This document shows positions 24,879 to 34,665 of a stretch of DNA of 64,000 nucleotides, one piece after another. A model generated the notes under the pieces. It was not told the DNA's origin. It made no database searches and saw only the letters and a list, made by a program, of their open reading frames with translations. This DNA comes from Bacillus pinisoli (GTDB lineage: Bacteria > Bacillota > Bacilli > Bacillales > SA4). Numbering within the stretch: the first letter of the stretch is position 1; each line of letters starts with the position of its first letter. The stretch spans positions 124,001 to 188,000 of the forward strand of contig NZ_JAJQKI010000004.1 in assembly GCF_023036475.1 (NCBI RefSeq), read 5' to 3'. The translations under genes were made by a program, and so were the position numbers.

Positions 24879-26789
24879 CTAGTTTAACACAGCTACTGAG
24901 AAATCTTGACTACCAGAAGGTACATTATAAGCGTTAATTTCTATGGTGTATGTACCATTCTCAGAAATTGGAATAAATACGTTTTCTACATTGTTTTTGT
25001 AGTCCCAGTTGTTATTATATGGACTCGTGAAGTCATTTCCAACATACACCTTACCACTTGGAGATGTAATAATTAGATCTAAGTCATTTACTAGAGTCGT
25101 AGATGCAGATGTACTGCCTGGGTAATCGGTCCAAACAAGAGAGATCTTTAACTCATCCACCCCATCAGCAGTATATGAGTACTTTGCTGTTTCTCCTGTT
25201 CTCAATGCCCGATCTTCATTTATATAACCAATATTAAGCGAGCGGTCTAATGATACTCTTCCCCAGCCTTGATTATTACTTGGATAACTTAAGCCCATAT
25301 CAACGGCACCTGCAATTAATGCTGCCTTTAACAAGGATGGCTTTGGCGTTACACCACGATTATCCATGAAATGCTCTCTTAGTAAAGCCACACTTCCTGC
25401 AACTATAGGTGTAGCCATTGACGTTCCGCCCATGTAGGCATACTTGCTGTTATAATTAGCCCAAAATGAAGAATCTGGGGCAAGTGAAGATCTTGCTGAA
25501 AGAATGTATGTGCCCGGTGCCATTACATCTGGTTTAATACGACCATCAGTTGTTGGTCCTCTAGACGAGAAGGTTGCCACATGATTTGTATTGTCCGCAT
25601 AGCTTCCAAAGCTTGGTCTATAGTTTTCTGAAGCTCCAACTGTAATGGCATTTTTCGCTGTACCTGGAGCACTAATGGTCCTGCTACCTGAACCTTCATT
25701 ACCAGCTGCAAATAATAACGTCATATCTGTATTCCAAACATATTCATCAACTTGTCTTGAATCAGTGGTATAAGCTCCGTTCACAGGTGCTCCCCATGAA
25801 TTCGTATGAATACGAGCGCCTGCATTGTAGGCTTGAGAAAATAACGTATTTAAATCACTAGGTAATCCTCCTAGGCCACCTGTACTATCCATAATTGATT
25901 GAAAGACAAGATTTGCTTTAGGTGCCATCCCTTTTGACATGGAACCGTTTCCAAGAACTGAACCAGCAACATGTGTACCATGACCATTAGGATCACTTGC
26001 ATTATTCGTTCTACCCCATGCGTAAATGCTTGTAATATTTCCTTTAAATGCTTCATGCATCGTGCTGTCATTCTTCCCAGTATCAAGACCTGTATCTGCA
26101 ACAGCCACAGTCTGACCAAACCCATCTAAGCCATGGGAACTTTGTACACTATTTACCTTAATTATCTTGGCTGCTTCATCATTTAATACTTTATATTGAT
26201 AATCCTGTGAGATAAATACAACATCATTTCTAACAGCATACTGAATTAATGAGTCCAATCCTTTTGCATGAATCTTCTCTTTTTTACCTTTCATTGTTTG
26301 GATTGTAGCTTTTACTAATTCTGATGCACCTTGTTGGAAAATCTGAGGATCAAATTTATATAGTGGAAGTAGTGGCTCAACTGATTCTACATTTTGAATA
26401 GATTTGATTTTAGATAAGTTAGAAGAAGAACTATTAATAATAAAAGCATAGTCAGGAATATAATCGCCCACTTCTGCTCCTGATTCAACTAGAGCTTGCT
26501 TCTCATCCTCTGTAATTGGTCCGTTGAATTGAACAACGTAAAGTGTATTATTTGAAGGAATTTCTTTTAGTTTCTTTTCAATCCCTTTTGGAATCTTAAC
26601 CCCACTTTGCTCAATAAGGAAAGACGCTTTTCCAGTAGTTGGTTTCAATCTCTCATGATTGGATTCCTTTACTCCTAGAAAGGTAAGCTCACCATTAGAG
26701 GCAGAAGACGAACCTACTCCGGTAAATCCAAAAGATGTCATAAGAGCTGCAGTCGTTAATGTTGCAATAATAGCATTTCTTTTTTTCAA
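24879..26789 (-). CDS. Secreted subtilisin-like serine protease, KP-43 family
   Basis: A 636-residue S8 peptidase closely resembling oxidatively stable alkaline protease KP-43 as I remember it. It has a signal peptide (~1-30), an I9-like propeptide with PSNNTLYVVQFNGPITE, then the catalytic domain with Asp232 (VADTGLD), His270 (HGTHVAG), oxyanion Asn364 (AAGNEG) and Ser457 (GGTSMATP). A C-terminal jelly-roll domain carries LVNDLDLIITSPSG and VENVFIPISENGTYTIEI. The preferred start is TTG at 26789 with AAAAGGAGAG upstream; the extra 14 residues to 26831 are unlikely. It sits directly upstream of the HTH-TPR/peptide pair and is its most obvious candidate target. Confidence 0.93.
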   Translation of the reverse strand: MKKRNAIIATLTTAALMTSFGFTGVGSSSASNGELTFLGVKESNHERLKPTTGKASFLIEQSGVKIPKGIEKKLKEIPSNNTLYVVQFNGPITEDEKQALVESGAEVGDYIPDYAFIINSSSSNLSKIKSIQNVESVEPLLPLYKFDPQIFQQGASELVKATIQTMKGKKEKIHAKGLDSLIQYAVRNDVVFISQDYQYKVLNDEAAKIIKVNSVQSSHGLDGFGQTVAVADTGLDTGKNDSTMHEAFKGNITSIYAWGRTNNASDPNGHGTHVAGSVLGNGSMSKGMAPKANLVFQSIMDSTGGLGGLPSDLNTLFSQAYNAGARIHTNSWGAPVNGAYTTDSRQVDEYVWNTDMTLLFAAGNEGSGSRTISAPGTAKNAITVGASENYRPSFGSYADNTNHVATFSSRGPTTDGRIKPDVMAPGTYILSARSSLAPDSSFWANYNSKYAYMGGTSMATPIVAGSVALLREHFMDNRGVTPKPSLLKAALIAGAVDMGLSYPSNNQGWGRVSLDRSLNIGYINEDRALRTGETAKYSYTADGVDELKISLVWTDYPGSTSASTTLVNDLDLIITSPSGKVYVGNDFTSPYNNNWDYKNNVENVFIPISENGTYTIEINAYNVPSGSQDFSVAVLN

Positions 26790-27084
26790 ATAACTCACTC
26801 TCCTTTTCTCTGTTGTTTCTAAGTTTAACAATCATTCATCCTGTAAAAATCTTTATTAATTATTCACTAAAAAGAGTAACTCACTTGAACATTAATTCCA
26901 TGTTTGAAGACACCATGTTTCTTTAACCTTCCTCCTTCCTATTAAACACTGTATCAAACATTGAATATTTTGAGTATTGGTAAAATAGGCATAAAAAAAT
27001 GCGAATTATTCGCTGTTTTAACCCCTCATTTTCCCAATACAACAGTGCTTGAAAATTTGGTACAATAAAGATTTACATAAAAAA

Positions 27085-27112
27085 GAGCCTCTTAATAGAG
27101 ACTCATTTTAGA
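27085..27112 (-). terminator. Terminator of the amidohydrolase operon
   Basis: On the minus strand gagtctct and agaggctc pair with one mismatch, followed by ttttttatg. It overlaps the stop codon. Confidence 0.65.
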
Positions 27113-27957
27113 ATGGGGTTAATTTTAGGAAAAACTGTACATGCTGTTTCATAAAATACAGCTTGATGATACTCTTTTGGGATAATGTCTTGAATAAATT
27201 CTATATACGGCTTAATCGGCGTTAATGGCCAATCTGTACCGAACAAGAACTTTTCATAGTTATTTGTAAACGTCAATGCATGTAAGAGATGATCAAAAAA
27301 CCTCGTGTCTTGAAGCTTTTTTATATCTCCGTCCGCTCCCACAACAAGACCAGACAAGTCTGCATAAACATTACGGTTTTTATACACAACCTCTGCTCCG
27401 TCAAGAACCCATGGATCTCCGAAGTGAGCCATCATAATGGTCATGTCACGATGTTTCACAGCTACTTCATCAATCGTTAAAGGGTGAGAGTACCTCAACC
27501 TACCTCTTTCAGAGTAGGTATCACCAGTGTGATAAACAACTGGGACCTTATATTCCTTAGCTATTTTATATACAGGTTCATATACTTCATCATAAGCAAA
27601 AAATGGATAGTAACCCAAGTAGATCTTAATACCTACACAATTAGGTTTTTCTAAATCCCTTTTTAAGTTTTCTAGTGCTTCATGATCTAGTTTAAATGGA
27701 TTGATTCCCGCACAGTATACAACGTTAGATGGAATCTCAGGCGCTAAGTCAATTCCCATTGGTGAGGATGAAGCGGAGTCGGGAAACCCTTCTCCGTTCG
27801 TCTCAGTCACCCCCATCGCAATACCGAGCACTACATTATTGTCCTTAAATTCTTTTTGTAATCCTTCATTAGAATAGTTAACTTTAGATATTTGCTGCGC
27901 AGTTTCATGAAAACTGCCTATTTTTGAAAAATGGATATGTGCATCAATAATTTTCAT
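27103..27957 (-). CDS. Amidohydrolase family protein (TIM-barrel metal-dependent hydrolase)
   Basis: A 284-residue amidohydrolase_2-type enzyme. Metal-ligand motifs are DAHIHFS at the N-terminus, VVYHTGDTY (His), MMAHFGDPW (His) and the late Asp in FGTDWPLTPI. The lysine region GIKIYLGYYPF is also typical. Family members hydrolyse or decarboxylate small cyclic or carboxylated substrates; the substrate here is unknown. Its start lies one base after the stop of the giant acetyltransferase gene, so the two are one translational unit and probably work on related compounds. Confidence 0.85.
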   Translation of the reverse strand: MKIIDAHIHFSKIGSFHETAQQISKVNYSNEGLQKEFKDNNVVLGIAMGVTETNGEGFPDSASSSPMGIDLAPEIPSNVVYCAGINPFKLDHEALENLKRDLEKPNCVGIKIYLGYYPFFAYDEVYEPVYKIAKEYKVPVVYHTGDTYSERGRLRYSHPLTIDEVAVKHRDMTIMMAHFGDPWVLDGAEVVYKNRNVYADLSGLVVGADGDIKKLQDTRFFDHLLHALTFTNNYEKFLFGTDWPLTPIKPYIEFIQDIIPKEYHQAVFYETACTVFPKINPILK

Positions 27958-27958
27958 A

Positions 27959-30900
27959 CTAAACCTCTCTTAATTGAATCCTTTGCAGTTGCTTTACTTC
28001 GTCCTTTGTAAGAACAGTATCTTTTGCAAGATAGAAAGAAGGTGCTGATAACCATTCTTGCCCATGTGGCAGGTTTAGATAATGCCATACTGCAAATGAT
28101 TGAACCTCTTTGTTCATATAAGTTTCAATGCCTTCGTTCTCACGGTCTGCAACGAATTGTAGGATATGTGGGTGCTTAGATGAACCAATTAAAACATGAT
28201 TACTTAATGTTGAAGCTATTTCTGTTCCACCAGCTAAATAAGTAGCTTCCTCTTCACCACTACCTTTTATCCAACCATCTTCGAGTTGTTCACCTGGTTT
28301 TAAACAAGTTTCCGTAAACCATTTTTTCTGATGAAAATAAGTACCTGTCTGTTGAACAAACTTGGTAAGATGCGCGACTATTGACTCACCAGGTAACATG
28401 ACATAATATTGATGAATTTCAAGCCCATTATACTCTTCATTTTGTTGAAAAACCGTAGAGATGCGTAGTCCCTTCCACTCCATATTATTGGAGTCAAGTA
28501 AGCTTGCTTCTGCAATGGTTGATTCCTCTTTTGCAAAAGACTTATGAGTGACTCGTAATAAAGATGAACGTATACCGCCACTCCATGGATTCCACCATGC
28601 TCTTGGTTCTAAGTTTGGAAATGAAGAGTCAAGCCACTCTTTATCATGGGCAACCAATGAGAATACTCCTGGATAAAAAGTCGCAGAAGCTGAAATCGTT
28701 AGGTAGTCATTTGTAACTACCATCACTTCATGGCCATCTCTACTCTCTTTTGAGACTATTACATTTCCTTTTGAATTTAGTGCTAATGCAGTTTTATTAG
28801 CTTTTACTCCATTTAATAAAAATCTTGCATTAATATTTGTAAGAGACTCCTCTGACATCGGGAAAACTTGTTTAAGACTTCGTTTTTCCTCTTCTAAAGA
28901 GAATGAATGATTGCTATTACAATCGTTGTATTCAATTTTTATCAACCCTTGAAAATGGCTTTCCTTTTGATCAATCAAACTGATTTCTAATTCTTCCTTT
29001 GAATTTTTCTTAGTAGTTACAACGATGTCCTCAACAGGCGTCACTTTTTCTTGCGTTTTTCTTGTAGCGAAATCTCTAAATTCTTCCCATGATTGGTAAG
29101 CCCCAAATGAAAGATAAATAGGTTTGGTTTCGACTTCAGAATTCGCTGCGATTTTCCCTACACTTTGTTCTACATAGAAATACCAGCTCTCAAAATTAAC
29201 TTTTGCTTCTCTTGGCCAACATATACCATGTGAATAAGGAGTATGTCTTGAAAACAACCATGATTCTGTTAAACTTGTACTGTTCCACAAACCATAATCA
29301 GCATATGCTTGTTCATCGATCTCCACAATTTGGTGATTCAGTGGTAAAACTGGTTTATATAGGCTGTGGTAAATGGGATGATAGACCCATACATCATTTT
29401 CAGTCGAAGTCTCTTGAAGATTTCGCACTTTAAATGATTGTTCTAATAATCCTTCAGCATACAATTTGGATACACTCACTAGTTCAAGGCCAGGAAAATC
29501 GGTAGAAGTGTATGTGGCGTATACGCTCATTGCCCCAGACTCGTGCTTATATTCGACTTTGTTAGGTCTTCGTTTTGAAAACTCACTTGAATAGGGCTTT
29601 CCTAGCTTTGGAAACATGCTGAATGTAACCTGCATATCAGTTGTAACTCTTCCTGGAATAATCTCATTGTCAAACTTACTTACGTAAAGATGATACAAGC
29701 CATTATACACATGCCAGAACTGATCACATTCACCACTAAATTTTGCGCCTAGTCCTTTAAAACCGATGCCTAGAGCCTTACTAAATTGTGTGGAAAGTCC
29801 AGATTTTGTTTGAACTTCGATCCTTAGAGTAGGTGCATAAAATCCGAATTGTTTTAGCTTATATGGAATAGAGAGAGACTCTTTCCCTTTTTCCCCCATT
29901 CGTATAGTAAAGGTGTCCCTTTCTAATTCAAGCATATCCATTTTGGGAATATGGATGGTAAAAGTAGCCGTTTCTTTGTAATTATTTTCAAGGTCTAGAT
30001 AAAACACTCCCGGCTCGTTTAGGTAGCATTGTGAACCCGGTACAGTTCCCTTTATTTTGGCTGGTTGCTTGGGAAGGATCCCCATCTGAAATTTTGCCTT
30101 TTTACCATTAATTTTCACATTTGTAATGACGGATGGATGTGTTCTCCAATTACTCTGTTCCTCATCAGGTTTACGTAAATAGAAAGAACCTTCAATTGTC
30201 GTTTCATCACTTACAATCACGTCCTGAGCAAAAGAAAAGTCTATAAGTTTATGATTCTCTCCTTGTAATTCGACTTGAAGAGGAGTACTAGTCTTATTTA
30301 GGATACGATAGGAAACCTTATAGCTTGCATCAGAGACCAGCTTAAAGTCTTCAACTTCACAAGAGATAAGATATTCATCCGTCTCTATTAATCGTAATCC
30401 TCTACCTGTCCGCTCAAATTCCATTCTTAAAGATTGATGTTGCCCTTCCCATTTATACTCATAGTAAGTAAAGTCATTTTCTTTTCGTCCATCAGGAGTT
30501 GTTAAAATCTCTCTTGTACTGGTCTCGTACCAGCTATTATTTGCAAAGAAGTCCGCCACTGCTTCTGTTTTCAATACAGTTGGCATGAAATTCATTAAAT
30601 GTGTGGTATCATCACGATCCTCCCAAAAGAATCCACATCTTTTGTAAAGAGGAACAGCCTTTGTATTTCCTGGCCAAGTATATAAATCTAATCTAGGCCA
30701 TTCCAGCTCTACCGTCCGTTCCAAAGCCTTTAGGACCAATTGTTTACCGATCTTTTTGCCATGATAATCTGTTCTTACATTTAATAGTGGAATATAAAGG
30801 GCACCTTCATCTTCACGGTATTCGGATAGCCCGCAATAACCAACCACCTTATCATTCTCCATTGCTAAATAGAGATTTAGATTGCTGGAGTTTGCTTCCT

Positions 30901-31039
30901 GAGTCTTCACCTTTTCTTCCGTTGTTACATGTGAATCCCCACCCCATCCTTCACGGCTATGATTCCACATATCTGCTACTTCAGCAGCAAGGCTTTCCTG
31001 ATAATCGACTACATTAACTTTTTGCTTGATCTTCTCCAC
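27959..31039 (-). CDS. 1026-residue GNAT acetyltransferase fused to large beta-rich domains
   Basis: Residues ~8-150 form a GNAT domain (NDKVVGYCGLSEY, VRTDYHGKKIGKQLV as acetyl-CoA loop, LDLYTWPGNTKAVPLYKRCGFFWED). The remaining ~870 residues are predicted largely beta-strand with no signal peptide or membrane span. Segments such as NEPGVFYLDLENNYKE look like Ig/NEW1-type sandwiches. A later part (HESGAMSVYATYTSTDFPGLEL to WWNPWSGGIR) is reminiscent of carbohydrate-active mutarotase-like folds. Ordinary GNATs are ~170 residues, so this fusion is unusual. With its tightly linked amidohydrolase it could modify a sugar- or amino-acid-derived metabolite; that is inference. The gene occupies 3.1 kb without frame problems. 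Confidence 0.75.
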   Translation of the reverse strand: MEKIKQKVNVVDYQESLAAEVADMWNHSREGWGGDSHVTTEEKVKTQEANSSNLNLYLAMENDKVVGYCGLSEYREDEGALYIPLLNVRTDYHGKKIGKQLVLKALERTVELEWPRLDLYTWPGNTKAVPLYKRCGFFWEDRDDTTHLMNFMPTVLKTEAVADFFANNSWYETSTREILTTPDGRKENDFTYYEYKWEGQHQSLRMEFERTGRGLRLIETDEYLISCEVEDFKLVSDASYKVSYRILNKTSTPLQVELQGENHKLIDFSFAQDVIVSDETTIEGSFYLRKPDEEQSNWRTHPSVITNVKINGKKAKFQMGILPKQPAKIKGTVPGSQCYLNEPGVFYLDLENNYKETATFTIHIPKMDMLELERDTFTIRMGEKGKESLSIPYKLKQFGFYAPTLRIEVQTKSGLSTQFSKALGIGFKGLGAKFSGECDQFWHVYNGLYHLYVSKFDNEIIPGRVTTDMQVTFSMFPKLGKPYSSEFSKRRPNKVEYKHESGAMSVYATYTSTDFPGLELVSVSKLYAEGLLEQSFKVRNLQETSTENDVWVYHPIYHSLYKPVLPLNHQIVEIDEQAYADYGLWNSTSLTESWLFSRHTPYSHGICWPREAKVNFESWYFYVEQSVGKIAANSEVETKPIYLSFGAYQSWEEFRDFATRKTQEKVTPVEDIVVTTKKNSKEELEISLIDQKESHFQGLIKIEYNDCNSNHSFSLEEEKRSLKQVFPMSEESLTNINARFLLNGVKANKTALALNSKGNVIVSKESRDGHEVMVVTNDYLTISASATFYPGVFSLVAHDKEWLDSSFPNLEPRAWWNPWSGGIRSSLLRVTHKSFAKEESTIAEASLLDSNNMEWKGLRISTVFQQNEEYNGLEIHQYYVMLPGESIVAHLTKFVQQTGTYFHQKKWFTETCLKPGEQLEDGWIKGSGEEEATYLAGGTEIASTLSNHVLIGSSKHPHILQFVADRENEGIETYMNKEVQSFAVWHYLNLPHGQEWLSAPSFYLAKDTVLTKDEVKQLQRIQLREV

Positions 31040-31294
31040 GATGTGTCCCCCGATTCTATTTTTCTACGTGTCTATTTCCCTATTCCCATCAAAACCTTTA
31101 CGATCTTTCTCTAAATCTACTTTAATCATGTTTCTCTCCTCCTTCTTTAATATTAGGAAAATTTTGGTTTTAATAAACCATATTACTACTATATAGGAGG
31201 CTGTTTCATCATGTAAAGGGATTTTCTGTAAATATTTTATTGACGGACTATTAAGCTACTTCTATAATTATCCTAAACTTTCAAGGAGGACTCC

Positions 31295-31843
31295 ATGATT
31301 CCTACACTTTATTCTGATCGATTATTACTTCGTCCATTCACACTATCTGATTCTCCAACAGTAGAAAAACTAGCCGGTGATCCATTGATTGCAGAGACTA
31401 CTTTACATATTCCACATCCTTATCCAAAAGGTGGTGCCGATGCTTGGATTGAAAGCCATGAAGCTCAAGCTGAAGCAAATAAGTCCTTTACTTTTGCCAT
31501 TGTGATTAAGGAGACTGATCAATTAATAGGTGCAATGGCAATGGCCATAGGTAGTGATGGGAAGGCTGAACTAGCCTATTGGATTGGTGTTCCTTACTGG
31601 GGACATGGCTACGCTACAGAGGCTGCAAACCTTTTACTACACTTCGGATTTAAAGAAAAACATGTAAATAAAATATGGGCGGCTGCTTTTACAAGAAATC
31701 CAGCCTCAACAAAAGTTATGGAAAAGATAGGAATGACCTATGAAGGAACGTTCCGTCAACATGTTATGAAGAATGGGAAGTATGAGGATTTATCATATTG
31801 CGCGATTTTAAAGGACGATTATTTTAAAAGGCTCTTTTCGTAA
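31295..31843 (+). CDS. GNAT acetyltransferase, RimJ/RimL type
   Basis: A 182-residue acetyltransferase: TLYSDRLLLRPFTLSDS at the start, LAYWIGVPYWGHGYATEAANLLLHFGF as the acetyl-CoA loop, and NPASTKVMEKIGMTYEGTFRQH near the end. The family acetylates protein N-termini or antibiotics; the substrate is unknown. AAGGAGGACTCC precedes the ATG. The last codons (AGG CTC TTT TCG TAA) are the left end of the dispersed repeat, so the repeat determines the C-terminus RLFS. Confidence 0.92.
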   Translation: MIPTLYSDRLLLRPFTLSDSPTVEKLAGDPLIAETTLHIPHPYPKGGADAWIESHEAQAEANKSFTFAIVIKETDQLIGAMAMAIGSDGKAELAYWIGVPYWGHGYATEAANLLLHFGFKEKHVNKIWAAAFTRNPASTKVMEKIGMTYEGTFRQHVMKNGKYEDLSYCAILKDDYFKRLFS

Positions 31844-32188
31844 AGATTGTTGCTTTCGAACACCTTTCTTATAAGGATAGTGGAATGGAGCGGAAGACAC
31901 TTGACTCCTGCGAAAGTAGAGGAAAGGTCGAGACCCCGGAGGCGAAGCCGGTGTCTAGCTGCAGTGCCCAACTCCGAAGAGTCAAATAACCCTACATTAA
32001 GCAAAGGGAAAGACCACCCTTTTCTTAATGCAGGAACATTTGCTTGTCGGAGTTAACCAGGGCACTTCCGCTTTTCAATGAGGAGGCTCGACTTCCTCCC
32101 CGCGGAAAGCAAGTGTCTGGAGCACAATGGAACGACAAGTTTTTTACATTAAACTCACTAAGATCAACAAATAATGCGAAAAGTGCCT
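31829..32188. repeat. Dispersed repeat copy containing a nested GC-rich palindromic repeat
   Basis: The outer ends are aggctcttttcgtaaagatt at 31829 and atcaacaaataatgcgaaaa near 32164-32182. Inside (about 31880-32135) lies a GC-rich element starting tggaatggagcggaagacac and ending with cgcggaaagcaagtgtctgg, of a kind dispersed in many Bacillaceae genomes. Its centre is extended by nested inverted repeats: agtgccc/gggcact, aactccga/tcggagtt and cattaag...cttaatg. The whole could form a very long branched hairpin. No protein is supported here. Confidence 0.65.
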
Positions 32189-32314
32189 TTTAAGCATCAA
32201 AATCCCTGCTACACAACGTAGTACAGATAATAAAAAAACATTAGTCAACTAGACTAATGCAGCGTTATAAATTTAATTAAGATGATCACAAAATATGTTC
32301 CTTGTGTTTTTATG

Positions 32315-32647
32315 CTAATGCTTTGGATACTTACCGACCAGGTAGATGGAACTAACAATTCTTTTGTTAATCCATCTTCTGTTTTCTTCGTTATTTAGCT
32401 GTTCAAATACAGTTTGTCTACCTTCTTCAGTTGTAACATAGTGAGTTGGTAAAGCATTTAAACTTAGAGCAATGATATCCATCCGACATTTTTCACATCT
32501 ACAAAACACCTGAAAATCAGGACCAAGAGTGTGAACAGTTACTAAGGATTCAACAATTTCTTCCATTACATTTTTGTATTTATTTAACAATTCAATGTCT
32601 CCATCCTGACTAATTCTAATATTATTAGGATTATCGACAATAATCAT
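32315..32647 (-). CDS. ComFB family protein
   Basis: A ~110-residue protein matching late-competence ComFB. VVDNPNNIR-like start, NVMEEIVESLV, the Cys-rich CRCEKCRMDIIALSLNALPTHYVTTEEG, and WINKRIVSS are family features. ComFB-like proteins have lately been reported to bind cyclic dinucleotides; the Cys cluster could hold zinc. It stands alone here, not in a comF operon. The start is uncertain: ATG at 32647 is preferred to GTG at 32662. Confidence 0.8.
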   Translation of the reverse strand: MIIVDNPNNIRISQDGDIELLNKYKNVMEEIVESLVTVHTLGPDFQVFCRCEKCRMDIIALSLNALPTHYVTTEEGRQTVFEQLNNEENRRWINKRIVSSIYLVGKYPKH

Positions 32648-32730
32648 AGTTATTCCATGCACCTATATAACTATTTTTCCACGTTTTAAAAAACAGACTT
32701 TAGAATTATCTTTTTCCCAATATTAAGTAT

Positions 32731-32771
32731 ATAAGAACCATTCAACAAATGATGTTGAATGGTTCTTATAT
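32731..32771 (-). terminator. Long perfect terminator hairpin
   Basis: ataagaaccattcaac and gttgaatggttcttat pair over 16 bp around a short loop, between the ComFB upstream region and the stop of the membrane protein gene. Confidence 0.8.
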
Positions 32772-34445
32772 TTAGTTTAACCCTTTAATAGTTAATTCTT
32801 TTACTGGTAAAAATGATTCACCTGTATCTAAGTAAGAGAAATCAACCTGATCTCCTTCTTTTAGATAAATTACAAGAGGAGCATTCTCTGAAGACACGAT
32901 AAAATTTTGACGGTTATCTAACAAGAAGGAAACCATTGTATAATCGCCAACTCTTTCCTTGTACACCCTATCAATGGTTCCGCTAATCTGCTTTTCCTCC
33001 GAACTCGAGCTACCATCTACTGTACTTCCACCTCTTTGAAGCGCTGTTTTATACTTTCGTAATGCTTCATTAGGTGAGTTCCCAAAGACTGAGATTTCCG
33101 GATTTGCAGCTGATACAATGAAGTAGTTTTGTAAGAAACCATTCGTATCTAAGACCGGCGCGAGCCAGCTTGCTTCTCCGTAAAAGTTATAAAGAATTGG
33201 CATAGCTCCATACCACTTTTTTTCGATAAACTTCTTCTCAATAATTTGTAGGGCCCCTTCAGAATCCATATAGGATTTTGCTAAGTTTCCTGAATAGTAG
33301 GTCGCAGTTCCAGTTCTTGCATTTGTTAGTGAGTATCCTAACATGGAGTCGACACCTTCTTTTGGACTAGTAAAGTCCGTGAAATAATACATTTCTCCTT
33401 CTTCATCAAAAATAGGACTAACGTTAGCTTCCGTTCCCTCATCAGAAGGTAGTTTCACATCCGATTTTCCAAAAATACTATTCCAAAAACCATGAACATA
33501 TTTTCCAAAATAACTATTTTGCAAACTCACTGCTTCTGGAGAAACAGCTCCATCAATAAATGATGGCACCCCTGATAAAGGATATGACTCCGTTGCTCCA
33601 CTATTAGGGTTAACAACGACAACACCCTTTGCTACGAAGCCATTTCTTGCCGTTACAAATTCTCCGAAGGTCCTAATGTAATAAGGTGTTCCTTCATCAT
33701 CTACTTCTAATTGTGGATCTCCATAGAATATGTTAGTTGGATATTCCATACGAATCTTTCGTTCTATATTTTTATGAAAGTAGGCAGACGGTGCGAAATT
33801 CATTTCGGCTTTAATAAAAGTTGGATTTGCAGAAGAATCGGTGGCACTTAACCTAAAGTATCCTGGTATTGTATCTCCGTTTAACCACTTAAAGAATCCA
33901 GAAAACTCAACTGGCGCAATATACACATATTCTCCATTCACCTTTTGTATTTGTAGATTTCCTAGTTCATAGTAACTTGTATTGGGTACCTGACCAAATG
34001 CTTTTTTCATTTTATTTCGGGCAAATTGCGGTGGAACACTTGCAGGAGTCTTAGATTCATCGAAAGCTTGAATCTCTGTTTCCTCCTCCATTTTAGATAC
34101 CTCAAATTTCTCATTTGCATTAAATACGGCTGCTGTAAGCATATAAATACCTAAAAATAGTGATGCAACAAATAGTACGCCTTTAATCATTCGCTCTTTT
34201 CCAGAAGCTAAAAGAGCACCTGCTCCTGTCATAATGATTAAATAGATCCATAGTGAGGAAAGATTCCGATCTAAATTACTAATGTAATAGAATACGAACG
34301 ATATTGGCGCGACAATCAGCAAGGTAGAAATAAAACCCTTTTGCAAAAATTTGCTTTTCTCTCTTTTTTTAGTAGTCGTGTAGGGAATTACTACGATTGC
34401 CGTAAATAATCCTATAATTAATGAAATTAACCATATATTTCCCAT
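32772..34445 (-). CDS. Membrane protein with large extracytoplasmic domain, unknown function
   Basis: A 557-residue protein. Four hydrophobic helices occupy residues ~1-115, followed by a ~440-residue soluble part rich in beta-strand. Segments such as NGEYVYIAPVEFSGFFKW, IRTFGEFVTARNGFVAKGVVVVNPNSG and WLAPVLDTNGFLQNYFIVSAANPE recur in weakly similar form. The last ~85 residues (ISGTIDRVYKERVGDYTMVSFLLD) resemble an OB-like module. No catalytic motif was recognised. Start ATG at 34445 follows GAGAGGAGTTACTTC. It appears monocistronic. Confidence 0.75.
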   Translation of the reverse strand: MGNIWLISLIIGLFTAIVVIPYTTTKKREKSKFLQKGFISTLLIVAPISFVFYYISNLDRNLSSLWIYLIIMTGAGALLASGKERMIKGVLFVASLFLGIYMLTAAVFNANEKFEVSKMEEETEIQAFDESKTPASVPPQFARNKMKKAFGQVPNTSYYELGNLQIQKVNGEYVYIAPVEFSGFFKWLNGDTIPGYFRLSATDSSANPTFIKAEMNFAPSAYFHKNIERKIRMEYPTNIFYGDPQLEVDDEGTPYYIRTFGEFVTARNGFVAKGVVVVNPNSGATESYPLSGVPSFIDGAVSPEAVSLQNSYFGKYVHGFWNSIFGKSDVKLPSDEGTEANVSPIFDEEGEMYYFTDFTSPKEGVDSMLGYSLTNARTGTATYYSGNLAKSYMDSEGALQIIEKKFIEKKWYGAMPILYNFYGEASWLAPVLDTNGFLQNYFIVSAANPEISVFGNSPNEALRKYKTALQRGGSTVDGSSSSEEKQISGTIDRVYKERVGDYTMVSFLLDNRQNFIVSSENAPLVIYLKEGDQVDFSYLDTGESFLPVKELTIKGLN

Positions 34446-34539
34446 GAAGTAACTCCTCTCTAAGCTTATTCAATTAGTATTACGAATTACCTACATAAAA
34501 AGTTTCAATAAATCGTTCATTTTTAATTAAATTTAAAAA

Positions 34540-34568
34540 AGCTGTAGAGGGATGCTCTACAGCTATAT
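34540..34568 (-). terminator. Terminator of the helicase unit
   Basis: agctgtagag and ctctacagct pair around ggatg, with tttaaattt on the minus-strand side. It lies ~100 bp past the helicase stop. Confidence 0.65.
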
Positions 34569-34665
34569 AAAAAAACTAATTTTTGAATAGATCTTCTTTT
34601 AAACTTTAATTATCAAATAACTATTCCTAGTCGTAAACAGTCTTATTACGCTCTACCACTATACG

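Noticed and set aside
31819..32056. Short frames inside the palindromic repeat
   Set aside because: Sequence is repeat DNA with strong secondary structure; frames differ on each strand and lack start signals.
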